Shown: positions 15,783 to 23,397, counted from the stretch's first letter. The stretch is 32,149 nucleotides of DNA from Bacillus sp. FJAT-27251 (GCF_001273925.1 NZ_LIGG01000001.1:1816825-1848973); one strand, 5' to 3'. The notes: generated by a model from the sequence alone, not told the origin. A program made the numbers and translations.

Positions 15783-17521
15783 GTACAGGAAGAAGATTGC
15801 TCGGATATGCTTTTCTCTATAAAAAAATCATTATAGGTGCCCTTGTGATGCTGGCTGTTGCGGTAACAGCGGATTTGGCAGGCCCGTTTGTCGCCAAGAA
15901 AATAATCGATGACTATATCATCGCCGGAGGAAAAGACCCGGATATGTCAGCCATCCTCAAGCTGCTGGCCCTTTATTTCGGATTGGTTGTGCTTGCGTCC
16001 TTTTTCCAATATGGGCAAGGCTACATGCTGAAAAAATCCGCCAACCGGGTTATTCAACAGCTCCGGGAAGATGTGTTCCGCCAAATACAGCGGCTTCCAA
16101 TCCAGTACTTTGACAATCTCCCTGCAGGAAAAGTAGTTGCCCGGATTACAAATGATACGGAGGCCATCCGTGAGCTGTATGTAACGGTCCTTTCGACTTT
16201 TTTTACAAGCGCGATTTATATCACGGGGATTTATATTGCGTTATTCATCCTTAGTCCCAAGCTTGCAGTCGGGTGTCTGCTGCTCCTGCCTATTCTATAT
16301 TTATGGATGATTCTATATCGAAGGTATGCATCCAAATACAATCACTTTATCAGGTCCAGGGTAAGCGACATTAATGCGATGATGAATGAATCCATCCAGG
16401 GGATGAGCATTATTCAGGCCTTTGCCCGTGAAAAAGAAACTAAGAACGAATTCGAAAGGCTGAATACGGAGCATTTCAGCTATCAAAACAAATTGCTAAG
16501 CCTGAATTCCCTCACTTCCCACAATCTTGTTGGGGTCTTGAGGAATCTGGTCTTCGTCGCTTTTATCTGGTATTTTGGCGGGGAGGCGATTGAAGCTTCT
16601 TCTGCCATTTCAATTGGAATGCTCTATGCTTTTGTTGACTATATTAATCGTCTGTTCAATCCTGTTCAGGGAATCGTCAACCAGTTTGCCAATCTGGAAC
16701 AGGCGCTTGTTGCAGGAGAGCGGGTTTTTAAGCTTATGGACGAAAAAGGAATCGACGTCAGCCAGGAAGAAATGCCGCGTTACCAGGGAAATGTATCCTT
16801 TAGGGGAGTGTCATTCGGTTATAAAGAAAATGATTATATCCTAAAGGATATTACATTTGAAGCGAAGAAGGGAGAGACAGTTGCCCTTGTGGGTCACACA
16901 GGTTCCGGCAAAAGTTCCATTATGAACTTGCTTTTCCGCTTTTATGAATGCCAGGAAGGCTGCATCTTGATTGATGGCCAAAATATAAAGGAGATACCCC
17001 GCCAGACATTAAGAAAGCATATGGGTATTGTCCTTCAGGACCCCTATTTGTTCACAGGCACGATTGCCTCCAATATCACCCTTGGTGATCCCGCGATTTC
17101 GAGGGAGAAGATGGAACAGGCATTGAAAAGTGTAGGAGGGGATTTGGTACTTGAAAATTTGGAAAAGGGTTTCGATGAACCCGTTATCGAGAAAGGAAGC
17201 ACATTATCGAGCGGACAGCGCCAGCTTATTTCCTTTGCCCGGGCGCTGGCTTTTGACCCGGCAATCCTTATCCTTGATGAAGCAACCTCCAGTATTGACA
17301 CGGAAACAGAGACAGTCATCCAGGAGGCGATGGAGGTTCTGAAAAAGGGCAGGACGACATTTATTATTGCGCACCGATTGTCCACAATCCGCACCGCCGA
17401 CCAAATCATTGTACTTGACCGCGGACAAATTGTTGAAAAAGGAAGCCATGACGAATTGATGGAGCAAAAAGGGAAGTATTTTCAAATGTACCAGCTCCAG
17501 CAAGGATCGATGGCAGGATAA
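15779..17521 (+). CDS. bmrD: BmrD-like half of a heterodimeric ABC multidrug exporter
   Basis: A 580-residue ABC exporter half with six membrane helices and a nucleotide-binding domain. Walker A is GHTGSGKSS, Walker B is ILILDEATSS with the normal catalytic Glu, and the H-loop is AHRLST. The signature is LSSGQRQ, one Gly short of LSGGQ. Together with the Asp in BmrC this makes one of the two composite ATP sites degenerate, as in known heterodimeric exporters. The ATG at 15779 is preceded by GAGAGGAGG at ideal spacing and overlaps the bmrC stop, so I preferred it to an in-frame start 60 bases upstream inside bmrC. Confidence 0.93.
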   Translation: MSTGRRLLGYAFLYKKIIIGALVMLAVAVTADLAGPFVAKKIIDDYIIAGGKDPDMSAILKLLALYFGLVVLASFFQYGQGYMLKKSANRVIQQLREDVFRQIQRLPIQYFDNLPAGKVVARITNDTEAIRELYVTVLSTFFTSAIYITGIYIALFILSPKLAVGCLLLLPILYLWMILYRRYASKYNHFIRSRVSDINAMMNESIQGMSIIQAFAREKETKNEFERLNTEHFSYQNKLLSLNSLTSHNLVGVLRNLVFVAFIWYFGGEAIEASSAISIGMLYAFVDYINRLFNPVQGIVNQFANLEQALVAGERVFKLMDEKGIDVSQEEMPRYQGNVSFRGVSFGYKENDYILKDITFEAKKGETVALVGHTGSGKSSIMNLLFRFYECQEGCILIDGQNIKEIPRQTLRKHMGIVLQDPYLFTGTIASNITLGDPAISREKMEQALKSVGGDLVLENLEKGFDEPVIEKGSTLSSGQRQLISFARALAFDPAILILDEATSSIDTETETVIQEAMEVLKKGRTTFIIAHRLSTIRTADQIIVLDRGQIVEKGSHDELMEQKGKYFQMYQLQQGSMAG

Positions 17522-17652
17522 GATAGTGAGCGCATTTTGACTCCCGGGTGATTTCACGGAATTGTCACACAACGTTTCGTTTTTGTTCATACAGACTCCG
17601 TTTTCCTATGGTACTTTTAAGGCAGCAAATAACTTAAAAGGAGGATACGGAA

Positions 17653-17739
17653 ATGGAAGAGTTCACTGTAACCCTCAGTATCGCCAGCATGATGGTCCTG
17701 ATTTACTTTATCAGCTATACAATAGGCAAACGCGCCTAG
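17653..17739 (+). CDS. 28-aa single-span membrane peptide
   Basis: ATG preceded by AAAAGGAGGATACGGAA opens a 28-residue ORF (MEEFTVTLSIASMM then VLIYFISYTIGKRA) ending in TAG. An acidic N-terminus, one hydrophobic helix and a basic C-terminus indicate a small inner-membrane peptide with its C-terminus in the cytoplasm. An intrinsic terminator starts at the very next base, which supports a real, separately ending transcript. B. subtilis has a small gene (yheF) in the same neighbourhood, but I cannot confirm orthology. It lies 131 bases after bmrD and could be co-transcribed with it or have its own promoter. Confidence 0.6.
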   Translation: MEEFTVTLSIASMMVLIYFISYTIGKRA

Positions 17740-17769
17740 AAAGAGCCGACTTTTAGCCCGGCTCTTTTT
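17740..17769 (+). terminator. Rho-independent terminator after the 28-aa ORF
   Basis: AAAGAGCCG and CGGCTCTTT around a 10-base loop, followed by TT. Confidence 0.82.
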
Positions 17770-17824
17770 GCTTTTGGGGCTAGATGCGCATGAAATAACT
17801 GGCGAGTTTTTGTGTGTGGGGCTG

Positions 17825-18126
17825 ATTCGGACAAGGCGTGGCCCGGCAAGCGTGAAGGAGTCCGAATGGAAGCTTGATTCGGATAGGCCGGGGGGCGCCA
17901 AGGCAGATCGAGTCCGAATGAGAGCATGATTCGGACAGGCTGGGGCTCTCCAAGGCAGATCGAGTCTGAATGAGAGCATGATTCGGACAGGCTGGGGCGC
18001 GCCAAGCGAGAAGGAGTCCGAATGTTGGCTTGATTCGGACAAGCCGAGGCCCGACAAGGCAGATTGAGTCCGAATGCAAGCTACATTCGGACAGGAAACA
18101 CCTCCAATCCCAAATCAAGTCCGAAT
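17825..18126. repeat. Six 52-bp tandem repeats with inverted 8-bp arms
   Basis: ATTCGGAC (or ATTCGGAT) starts at 17825, 17877, 17929, 17981, 18033 and 18085, exactly 52 bases apart. Each is closed by GTCCGAAT (one GTCTGAAT) 35 bases later (34 in the last unit). The arms are nearly invariant, while the 27 bases between them diverge, sharing only patches such as AAGGCAGAT. 17770-17824 and 18127-18240 show no further features. Confidence 0.88.
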
Positions 18127-18259
18127 TCCAAGCCAAGCTCTCCCACCACATTCCAAAAATCTCCCTTCCTGGTTTTGAAGTCGTCTTGCTGTGAAAGACT
18201 GTTAAAAGGCGTTATCATAATTAATGGGAATAGTCTAAAAACAACCAGGAGGGATATGA

Positions 18260-19633
18260 ATGGCAGATTTTCGGGTTGAGAGGGATACCTTGGGAGAAGT
18301 AAGGGTTCCGGCAGAAAAGTACTGGGGAGCACAGACTCAAAGAAGCAGGGAAAACTTCAGGATTGGCACTGAAACGATGCCGCTGGAACTGGTATACGCG
18401 TTCGCCCGTATAAAAAAGGCGGCCGCCGTTGTGAACGGCAAGCTTGGAAAGCTCTCCGAAGCAAAGAAGAATGCTATCTCACAGGCATGTGATGAAATCC
18501 TGGAAGGCAAATTTGACAGCCATTTTCCGCTCGTAGTGTGGCAGACCGGAAGCGGCACCCAATCCAATATGAACGTGAATGAAGTCGTTGCTCGGAGGGC
18601 TAATGAAATTCTGGGAAAAGCAAGTGAACAAGTCCATCCGAATGACGATGTGAACATGTCCCAAAGTTCGAATGATACTTTTCCGACAGCGATGCACATC
18701 GCGGCTGTACAGGAACTTACAGGCAGATTGCTGCCAGCCTTGCAGCAGCTGAAAAGCACGCTTAAATTAAAAGAAGAGTCGTACTCGGAAATCATAAAAA
18801 TTGGCCGCACCCATCTTCAGGATGCCACGCCGCTGACGCTCGGGCAGGAAATCAGCGGCTGGAGGGCCATGCTTGAGAAAGACACCAAAATGATCGCCGA
18901 TGCACTGGCTTATCTTCAGGACCTTGCCATCGGCGGGACTGCGGTTGGAACTGGAATCAATGCAGACAAGGAATTTGGCAATCTGGTCGCCAGCGAAATT
19001 TCCAGGCAGACAAACCTGGAGTTCCATTCCGCGCCAAACAAATTCCAAGCGCTCACATCGCATGATGAACTTGTCCACATGCATGGTGCCTTGAAGGCGC
19101 TGGGGGCTGACTTGATGAAAATCGCCAATGATGTCCGCTGGCTGGCAAGCGGACCCAGAAGCGGGATTGGCGAGTTGAAAATCCCAGCCAATGAACCAGG
19201 GAGCTCCATTATGCCTGGAAAGGTGAATCCGACTCAAAGTGAAGCCCTGACGATGGTTGCCTGCCAGGTCTTTGGAAATGATGCCACAATTGGCTTCGCA
19301 GCAAGCCAGGGAAACTTTGAATTGAATGTGTTTAAACCGGTGATTATCTATAATTTCCTTCAAAGTGTCAGGCTGCTTGCAGATGGCATGAGGAGCTTTG
19401 ATGAGAAATGCATAGTAGGACTGGAACCGGACCTGGAAGCAATCTCAGCCCATCTTGACCGGTCACTCATGCTCGTTACCGCTCTGAATCCCCATATTGG
19501 GTATGAAAAAGCGGCAGAAATCGCGAAGCTCGCTTTTAACGAAAACCTGAGCCTGAAGGAAGCGGCTTTAAAGACTGGGTATGTGACAGAAGAGGAATAT
19601 TCCGAATGGGTGAAGCCTGAGAAAATGATTTGA
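18260..19633 (+). CDS. fumC: Class II fumarate hydratase
   Basis: A 457-residue fumarase of the iron-independent class II family, interconverting fumarate and L-malate in the TCA cycle as a cytoplasmic homotetramer. The superfamily signature [11 protein letters not shown] lies near residue 315 (catalytic Ser loop), with [14 protein letters not shown] near 95, [10 protein letters not shown] near 185 and the [12 protein letters not shown] segment near 405. Length and order match B. subtilis CitG. The ATG has AGGAGGGAT upstream at good spacing. It is a single gene between the 52-bp repeat array and the convergent spore protein gene. Aspartase and argininosuccinate lyase share the fold, but the [11 protein letters not shown] region and length favour fumarase. 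Confidence 0.95.
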   Translation: MADFRVERDTLGEVRVPAEKYWGAQTQRSRENFRIGTETMPLELVYAFARIKKAAAVVNGKLGKLSEAKKNAISQACDEILEGKFDSHFPLVVWQTGSGTQSNMNVNEVVARRANEILGKASEQVHPNDDVNMSQSSNDTFPTAMHIAAVQELTGRLLPALQQLKSTLKLKEESYSEIIKIGRTHLQDATPLTLGQEISGWRAMLEKDTKMIADALAYLQDLAIGGTAVGTGINADKEFGNLVASEISRQTNLEFHSAPNKFQALTSHDELVHMHGALKALGADLMKIANDVRWLASGPRSGIGELKIPANEPGSSIMPGKVNPTQSEALTMVACQVFGNDATIGFAASQGNFELNVFKPVIIYNFLQSVRLLADGMRSFDEKCIVGLEPDLEAISAHLDRSLMLVTALNPHIGYEKAAEIAKLAFNENLSLKEAALKTGYVTEEEYSEWVKPEKMI

Positions 19634-19640
19634 CGATTGA

Positions 19641-19666
19641 AAGCCCCCTTCAAAAGAAGGGGGCTT
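19641..19666. terminator. Shared hairpin between fumC and the spore protein gene
   Basis: AAGCCCCCTTC and GAAGGGGGCTT around AAAA. The T-tracts on both sides are short, but its place between two convergent stops suggests a shared terminator. Confidence 0.65.
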
Positions 19667-19701
19667 AGCCATTGTATAATTTAATTTTTTTAGTTACCTA
19701 A

Positions 19702-19902
19702 TTAGCGCTGGAAGCCGCTAAGCTGTTGTTGAGCCATGCTTACAAGACGCTTAGTGATTTCTCCACCAACAGAACCGTTAGCGCGGGAAGTAGTCTCAGC
19801 ACCAAGATTTACTCCAAATTCTGTAGCGATTTCATACTTCATTTGTTCAAGAGCTTGCTCAACACCAGGAACCAATAATTGATTTGAATTGTTGTTCGGC
19901 AT
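19702..19902 (-). CDS. sspB: Alpha/beta-type small acid-soluble spore protein
   Basis: A 66-residue protein of the usual length for alpha/beta SASPs, which coat and protect DNA in the dormant spore. The GPR protease site region reads [10 protein letters not shown] (about residues 22-31), and the conserved DNA-binding blocks are [20 protein letters not shown] and LVSMAQQQL. The N-terminus is Asn-rich, as in this family. AAAGGAGG precedes the ATG at good spacing. A sigma-G-type promoter lies about 155 bases upstream, leaving a long leader that contains a tRNA-like sequence. The symbol follows the position next to yheE; it could equally be called an SspA/SspB-type protein. Confidence 0.93.
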   Translation of the reverse strand: MPNNNSNQLLVPGVEQALEQMKYEIATEFGVNLGAETTSRANGSVGGEITKRLVSMAQQQLSGFQR

Positions 19903-19939
19903 TAATGTTTCCTCCTTTGTGTTTTCACTTGTTGTATTT

Positions 19940-20024
19940 TGGTGGGTCAGAATGGATTTGAACCATTAAATGACTAACTCGCCATTGCTCCTGCCTAACC
20001 CGAAGTATGAAGGCTTGCTGTCCC
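19940..20024 (-). other. tRNA-like sequence in the spore protein leader
   Basis: On the minus strand, AATGG-TTCAAAT-CCATT is a perfect T-arm (5-bp stem, 7-base loop), followed directly by CTGACCC, discriminator A and an encoded CCA. GGGACAG at 20018-20024 pairs with CTGACCC at six of seven positions and gives a total of 85 bases. No acceptable anticodon arm or D-arm can be drawn, so it is not a working tRNA. It may be a relic, an old attachment site or a structured leader. Confidence 0.4.
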
Positions 20025-20057
20025 TTGATAAAGCTTGTTTTGTTTTGTTGTTAAGCA

Positions 20058-20087
20058 TAGTATGGATTTATTTTTAAGGTTTATTCT
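20058..20087 (-). promoter_or_regulatory. Sigma-G-type forespore promoter for the spore protein gene
   Basis: On the minus strand AGAATA (20082-20087) and CATACTA (20058-20064) are 17 bases apart. Sigma-G consensus is TGAATA and CATAMTA, the forespore sigma factor that drives ssp genes. Confidence 0.65.
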
Positions 20088-20190
20088 TATGTTTTTAAAG
20101 GGAATTGTTTCCTGAAGGAGGGGGTTGAATAGAGAACTCTGCCTGCGACGCAAACTAGGAATACAACGCTTTTACCAGGGGGGAATAAAA

Positions 20191-20433
20191 ATGGGAATGT
20201 GCCCGCTGTGCAACAATTTTCGCGATGTGGATGTCCAGTGTCCCAATTGCGGGACGGAAATGGAGAACAAAGGGCGAGAAGCAGAGTATTACGATGATTA
20301 TAGTCCATATATGCCAATTGACCAAATGAAGCTGGAGGATGGCTACCCAAGCGACTATAAAAACGGGGAGTGCCCTCATGTTTTTGCCTGCCAAAAATGT
20401 GGCAGCGATCAAGTCATCATGATAAAAGAGTGA
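20191..20433 (+). CDS. Small zinc-ribbon protein
   Basis: An 80-residue protein with a CxxC/CxxC zinc ribbon at the N-terminus (Cys4, Cys7, Cys17, Cys20) and a second cluster at the C-terminus (Cys61, His63, Cys67, Cys70). The middle is acidic and Tyr-rich (EYYDDYSPY). This suggests one or two structural Zn2+ sites and a binding rather than catalytic role; I do not recognise a named family. I chose the ATG at 20191 (GGGGGG about 5 bases upstream); an in-frame TTG at 20125, also after an AAGGAGGGGG, would add 22 residues without conserved character. A bidirectional terminator follows the stop. Confidence 0.75.
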   Translation: MGMCPLCNNFRDVDVQCPNCGTEMENKGREAEYYDDYSPYMPIDQMKLEDGYPSDYKNGECPHVFACQKCGSDQVIMIKE

Positions 20434-20434
20434 A

Positions 20435-20469
20435 AAAGCTCCAGCACTGGAAAAAGTGCTGGAGCTTTT
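20435..20469. terminator. Bidirectional terminator
   Basis: AAAAGCTCCAGCACT and AGTGCTGGAGCTTTT around a 6-base loop. It serves the zinc-ribbon gene (+) and the convergent msmX (-). Confidence 0.85.
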
Positions 20470-20516
20470 GAAATTATGGTACCGCCGTCGAACGAGGATA
20501 ACCGGGCTAGGCGCGG

Positions 20517-21617
20517 TTAAGGACGGATTCTGCTTTCGGTTTCTGTATCGAAGAAATGCACTTTGTTCATATCAAAAGCAAGTTCAATTGTCTGGCCTGG
20601 CTGAATGTCTGTACGGGAATCCACACGGGCAACAAAATCCTGGCCTTCAAATGAAGAGTAGATCATCGTTTCAGCACCTGTAAGCTCGGCCACATCAACG
20701 TGTGCTTTCACAGTTGAACCAGGGGATGCATCGATGAACACTTGCTCATCATGCAGATCTTCCGGCCTGATTCCAAGGATGATGTCTTTTCCGACATAGC
20801 CCTGGTCGCGAAGAACCTTCATTTTGCCTTCTGGAACGGCGATTGTAGTGTTTTCGGCAACAAACTTGCCATCCAAAAGCTTTCCAGTCAGGAAGTTCAT
20901 GGACGGAGATCCGATAAAGCCGCCGACAAATACGTTTTCCGGCTTTTCATATACGTCCTTTGGAGAACCAACCTGCTGGATGACCCCGTCTTTCATGACA
21001 ACAAGGCGTGTCGCCATTGTCATCGCTTCTGTCTGGTCGTGTGTCACATAGATCGTAGTCGTATTCAGGCGGCGGTGAAGCTTGGCAATTTCAGCGCGCA
21101 TCTGTACACGAAGTTTTGCATCAAGGTTGGATAAAGGCTCGTCCATCAGGAAGACCTTTGCATCACGTACAATTGCGCGGCCCAGGGCAACACGCTGGCG
21201 CTGACCGCCGGAGAGCGCCTTTGGTTTGCGGTCAAGATAAGGCTCAAGGCCGAGAATCCTTGCCGCATCCTTAACACGGCGGTCGATTTCATCTTTCGGG
21301 AATTTGCGCAGCTTAAGTCCGAAAGCCATGTTGTCATAAACAGTCATGTGCGGATAAAGGGCATAGTTCTGGAACACCATTGCGATATCGCGGTCTTTAG
21401 GAGGAACATCGTTTACACGTTTTCCATCGATGGAGAAGTCCCCTTTGGATATTTCCTCCAAACCGGCAATCATTCGAAGAGTTGTCGACTTACCGCAGCC
21501 TGAAGGACCAACAAAGACGATAAATTCCTTATCCTGGATATGAAGGTTGAAATCGGTTACAGCGGTTACATTATTATCGTAGATTTTATAAATGTTTTCT
21601 AATTTTAATTCGGCCAT
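20517..21617 (-). CDS. msmX: MsmX/UgpC-type sugar ABC transporter ATPase
   Basis: A 366-residue ATP-binding subunit of CUT1 sugar importers. Walker A is GPSGCGKST (about residue 37), the Q-loop is FQNYALYPHMTV, the signature LSGGQRQR, Walker B VFLMDEPLSNLDAKL and the H-loop THD. A C-terminal MOI/TOBE regulatory domain covers about 240-366 (GIRPEDL, then ELTGAETMIY). In Bacillus, MsmX is a multitask ATPase that energises several oligosaccharide importers encoded elsewhere, and no permease or binding protein gene lies here. I chose the ATG at 21617 (GGGAGG upstream); the longer frame starting at 21695 would run through the promoter region. A cre-like palindrome lies just upstream. Confidence 0.93.
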   Translation of the reverse strand: MAELKLENIYKIYDNNVTAVTDFNLHIQDKEFIVFVGPSGCGKSTTLRMIAGLEEISKGDFSIDGKRVNDVPPKDRDIAMVFQNYALYPHMTVYDNMAFGLKLRKFPKDEIDRRVKDAARILGLEPYLDRKPKALSGGQRQRVALGRAIVRDAKVFLMDEPLSNLDAKLRVQMRAEIAKLHRRLNTTTIYVTHDQTEAMTMATRLVVMKDGVIQQVGSPKDVYEKPENVFVGGFIGSPSMNFLTGKLLDGKFVAENTTIAVPEGKMKVLRDQGYVGKDIILGIRPEDLHDEQVFIDASPGSTVKAHVDVAELTGAETMIYSSFEGQDFVARVDSRTDIQPGQTIELAFDMNKVHFFDTETESRIRP

Positions 21618-21634
21618 CTGTAAAAGCCTCCCTG

Positions 21635-21648
21635 TGTAAGTGTTTACA
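21635..21648. promoter_or_regulatory. Candidate CcpA (cre) site upstream of msmX
   Basis: TGTAAGTGTTTACA (plus strand) matches TGWNANCGNTNWCA except at one of the two central bases and is nearly palindromic. It lies 18 bases ahead of the msmX start. Confidence 0.5.
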
Positions 21649-21734
21649 ATGCTAGTGTACCAGCCTTTGTATTTGAAGGCATCGGCAACATGCACAAAAT
21701 ATGGGAAGCCTTTTAGGCAGATTGCAGAAAAGGG

Positions 21735-22640
21735 CTAGTCGGGAAAATCCGCCATTAGGCAGGCAACATAGACAGTCACGGTACTGTTGAAACTTTTGAG
21801 GCTGATCCCGGTCTTTTCCGTAAATTTTTCGAGCCTGTATTGTAGCGTGTTGCGGTGGATATAAAGCTTCTTTGCTGCCATGGACACATTGGAATTATTC
21901 TCGAGGAATATCTTCATTGTCTCAAGCAGTTCCCGGTCTTCCTGAAAAATGCGGACCATGTCCTGCTTAAGGAGGGTCCCAGCTTCTTTTGGAAGCTGTG
22001 CAGCCACTAGGGAAGGAAACACTTTTTCAAAGGAAAAGACTCTGTCTGTAAAAAGCAAAGCTTGGGCTCTGAAGAAGAGCTCTTGTTCGAGCTGAAAGGA
22101 TGAACGGATTGTCTCGGGCTCCTGCCTCACTTTGCCAATATAGAAGGTTGTTCTGATAAAAAAGTCGTTCTCCAGAGTTGCGGCAATCGAGTGGAAATCG
22201 TCTTCGTGATATCCTGTGTCCGCGCCATCTTCAATAATGATTCCATAATACTGGTCAGTTGGGATAAAGGCCAGAGCCTCATGGAAAAACTCCATCAGCG
22301 CCTCTTCCAGCTCTTGCTGGACCCCATCCGAACCTTTCAGATGATACTGGATGATGCGGACGCCACTCTCGGGAAGCAAAGGGGCATCTTTTTTACCATT
22401 CAAGAAGTCTCTCCACTTTTTGGAGGATTCTCCAACCTGGAAGGGGCTTTCACCGTCGACAATATTAAATAAAGTCTTCAAGACGGCGAGCTGTTCCGCG
22501 GTGATGTCATCCTTAGGTATCCCGAGCCATAATGCCGGTTCTGCTTCATCCTTAAACCAGTAGTAATCGCCAGCTTCTGTATCAGGCGGGGTCTGGGCAG
22601 TGATTGATGCGGGAAATAAAGTCTGTAATTTTTTCAGCAT
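21735..22640 (-). CDS. yxkF: PucR-type helix-turn-helix regulator (YxkF-like)
   Basis: A 301-residue protein with a C-terminal PucR/CdaR-type HTH. The segment NVSMAAKKLYIHRNTLQYRL (about residues 254-273) followed by EKFTEKTG is the family signature. The N-terminal 220 residues are a probable sensing domain without a clear catalytic motif. It lies just upstream of msmX on the same strand, 117 bases apart, matching the B. subtilis yxkF-msmX pair, on which the symbol rests. A role in controlling sugar uptake is plausible but inferred. GAGGAAG lies about 10 bases before the ATG. Confidence 0.82.
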   Translation of the reverse strand: MLKKLQTLFPASITAQTPPDTEAGDYYWFKDEAEPALWLGIPKDDITAEQLAVLKTLFNIVDGESPFQVGESSKKWRDFLNGKKDAPLLPESGVRIIQYHLKGSDGVQQELEEALMEFFHEALAFIPTDQYYGIIIEDGADTGYHEDDFHSIAATLENDFFIRTTFYIGKVRQEPETIRSSFQLEQELFFRAQALLFTDRVFSFEKVFPSLVAAQLPKEAGTLLKQDMVRIFQEDRELLETMKIFLENNSNVSMAAKKLYIHRNTLQYRLEKFTEKTGISLKSFNSTVTVYVACLMADFPD

Positions 22641-22690
22641 GTCATGAATTCTTCCTCGTTTAATTAGTTGATATCAAAAGAAGCTTTAAA

Positions 22691-22805
22691 CTCCGCCTCC
22701 TAGCCCCTCGGGACATAAGCCACTCCTGAATTGTAGGCAAAGAGCGCCGACTATTCAGGCGCGTTTTATGCCTGTCGGGCCTGGGCAGTCGGCTCCGCTT
22801 TTCTA
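22691..22805 (+). repeat. Structured intergenic repeat, copy B1
   Basis: Runs from CTCCGCCTCCTAGCCCCTCG to GGCTCCGCTTTTCT. Inner stem CCTGAATTGTAGGC / GCCGACTATTCAGG with one mismatch. First of three tandem copies between yxkF and yheE. Confidence 0.85.
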
Positions 22806-22927
22806 TTGTCCAGCTGCGCCTCCTAGCCCCTCGGGACATAAGCCACTCCTGAATTGTAGGCAAAGAGCGCCTACTATTCAGGCGCGTCTTATGCCTGTCG
22901 GGCCTGAACAATCGGCTCCGCTTTTCT
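22806..22927 (+). repeat. Structured intergenic repeat, copy B2
   Basis: Nearly identical to B1. The inner stem is CCTGAATTGTAGGC / GCCTACTATTCAGG, where the B1 mismatch is restored to a pair. Confidence 0.85.
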
Positions 22928-22928
22928 A

Positions 22929-23050
22929 TTGTCCAGCTGCGGTGCCTAGCCCCTCGGGACGCTTCGGTCCAGGAGATGAAGTCAAAGGGCGACTTCTTCT
23001 CCTGGCCCTCCAGCGCCTGTCGGGGCTGAACAGGCACCTCCGCTTTTCTA
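22929..23050 (+). repeat. Structured intergenic repeat, copy B3
   Basis: Shares the outer blocks (GTCCAGCTGCGGTGCCTAGC ... GTCGGGGCTGA ... CTCCGCTTTTC) with B1 and B2, but has an unrelated inner stem CCAGGAGATGAAGTC / GACTTCTTCTCCTGG. Its last three bases supply the yheE stop codon. Confidence 0.85.
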
Positions 23051-23260
23051 TTTATCATAAACATGATATAGCATTAGTTCGTGGATTTGTGCTTCTAGCT
23101 GCGTTTTTTCTTCCTCTGCAGGTGCGCTGTCTTTCCACTCGATGCTTCCGTTCTGGTGGTAGATGGCATTATGTTTTTGCTTTTTATAGTAGAAAGAAAT
23201 ATGCCAGCCTGGTATTTCTGTATTGGTGAATAGCGGTTTGTACTGAAAGTGCTGCAGCAT
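23048..23260 (-). CDS. yheE: YheE-like small protein (DUF5342 type)
   Basis: A 70-residue protein with aromatic-rich N-terminal half (LQHFQYKPLFTNTEIPGWHI, then SFYYKK) and an acidic helical C-terminal half (EEEKTQLEAQIHELMLYHVY). Length, composition and position next to yheD agree with B. subtilis YheE, a protein of unknown function. GGGGGGAGGAG precedes the ATG. The stop codon lies in the end of repeat copy B3, and repeat copy C separates the gene from the ATP-grasp gene upstream, so the element has inserted on both sides. Whether it is still co-transcribed with the ATP-grasp genes cannot be told. Confidence 0.78.
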   Translation of the reverse strand: MLQHFQYKPLFTNTEIPGWHISFYYKKQKHNAIYHQNGSIEWKDSAPAEEEKTQLEAQIHELMLYHVYDK

Positions 23261-23283
23261 GCTTTCTCCTCCCCCCTTTTTCT

Positions 23284-23397
23284 TGTCCAGCTCCAGCGCC
23301 TAGCTCTTCGAACCATAAGCCACCCAGATTTGAAGGAGCCTTCTAATCTGGAGCGTCTTAAGCTTGTCGGAGCTGTTCAAGGTGCTTTCGCTTTTCT
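23284..23397 (+). repeat. Structured intergenic repeat, copy C
   Basis: TGTCCAGCTCCAGCGCCTAG to GGTGCTTTCGCTTTTC, with inner stem CCAGATT / AATCTGG. Lies between yheE and the next ATP-grasp gene in the same orientation as the other copies. Confidence 0.8.

Noticed and set aside
17825-18126. CRISPR array
   Set aside because: Units are immediate 52-bp tandem repeats with short inverted arms and related middles, not 25-37-bp identical repeats with unique spacers, and no cas gene is near.
17617-18151. Several minus-strand ORFs with Ser/Pro/Arg-rich repeats over the 52-bp array
   Set aside because: They arise from the tandem repeat; three overlapping frames are open at once, and all are antisense to or overlap a terminator and small ORF.
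19940-20024. Functional tRNA gene
   Set aside because: T-arm and CCA end are good, but no D-arm or anticodon arm forms and the acceptor has a mismatch.
20125-20190. TTG start extending the zinc-ribbon protein by 22 residues
   Set aside because: The ATG at 20191 has better spacing, and the extension has no conserved character; kept only as an alternative.
22660-23064. 134-residue minus-strand ORF with internally repeated protein sequence
   Set aside because: It is an open frame created by the three tandem intergenic repeats; the protein repetition follows the DNA repeats and there is no good ribosome binding site.
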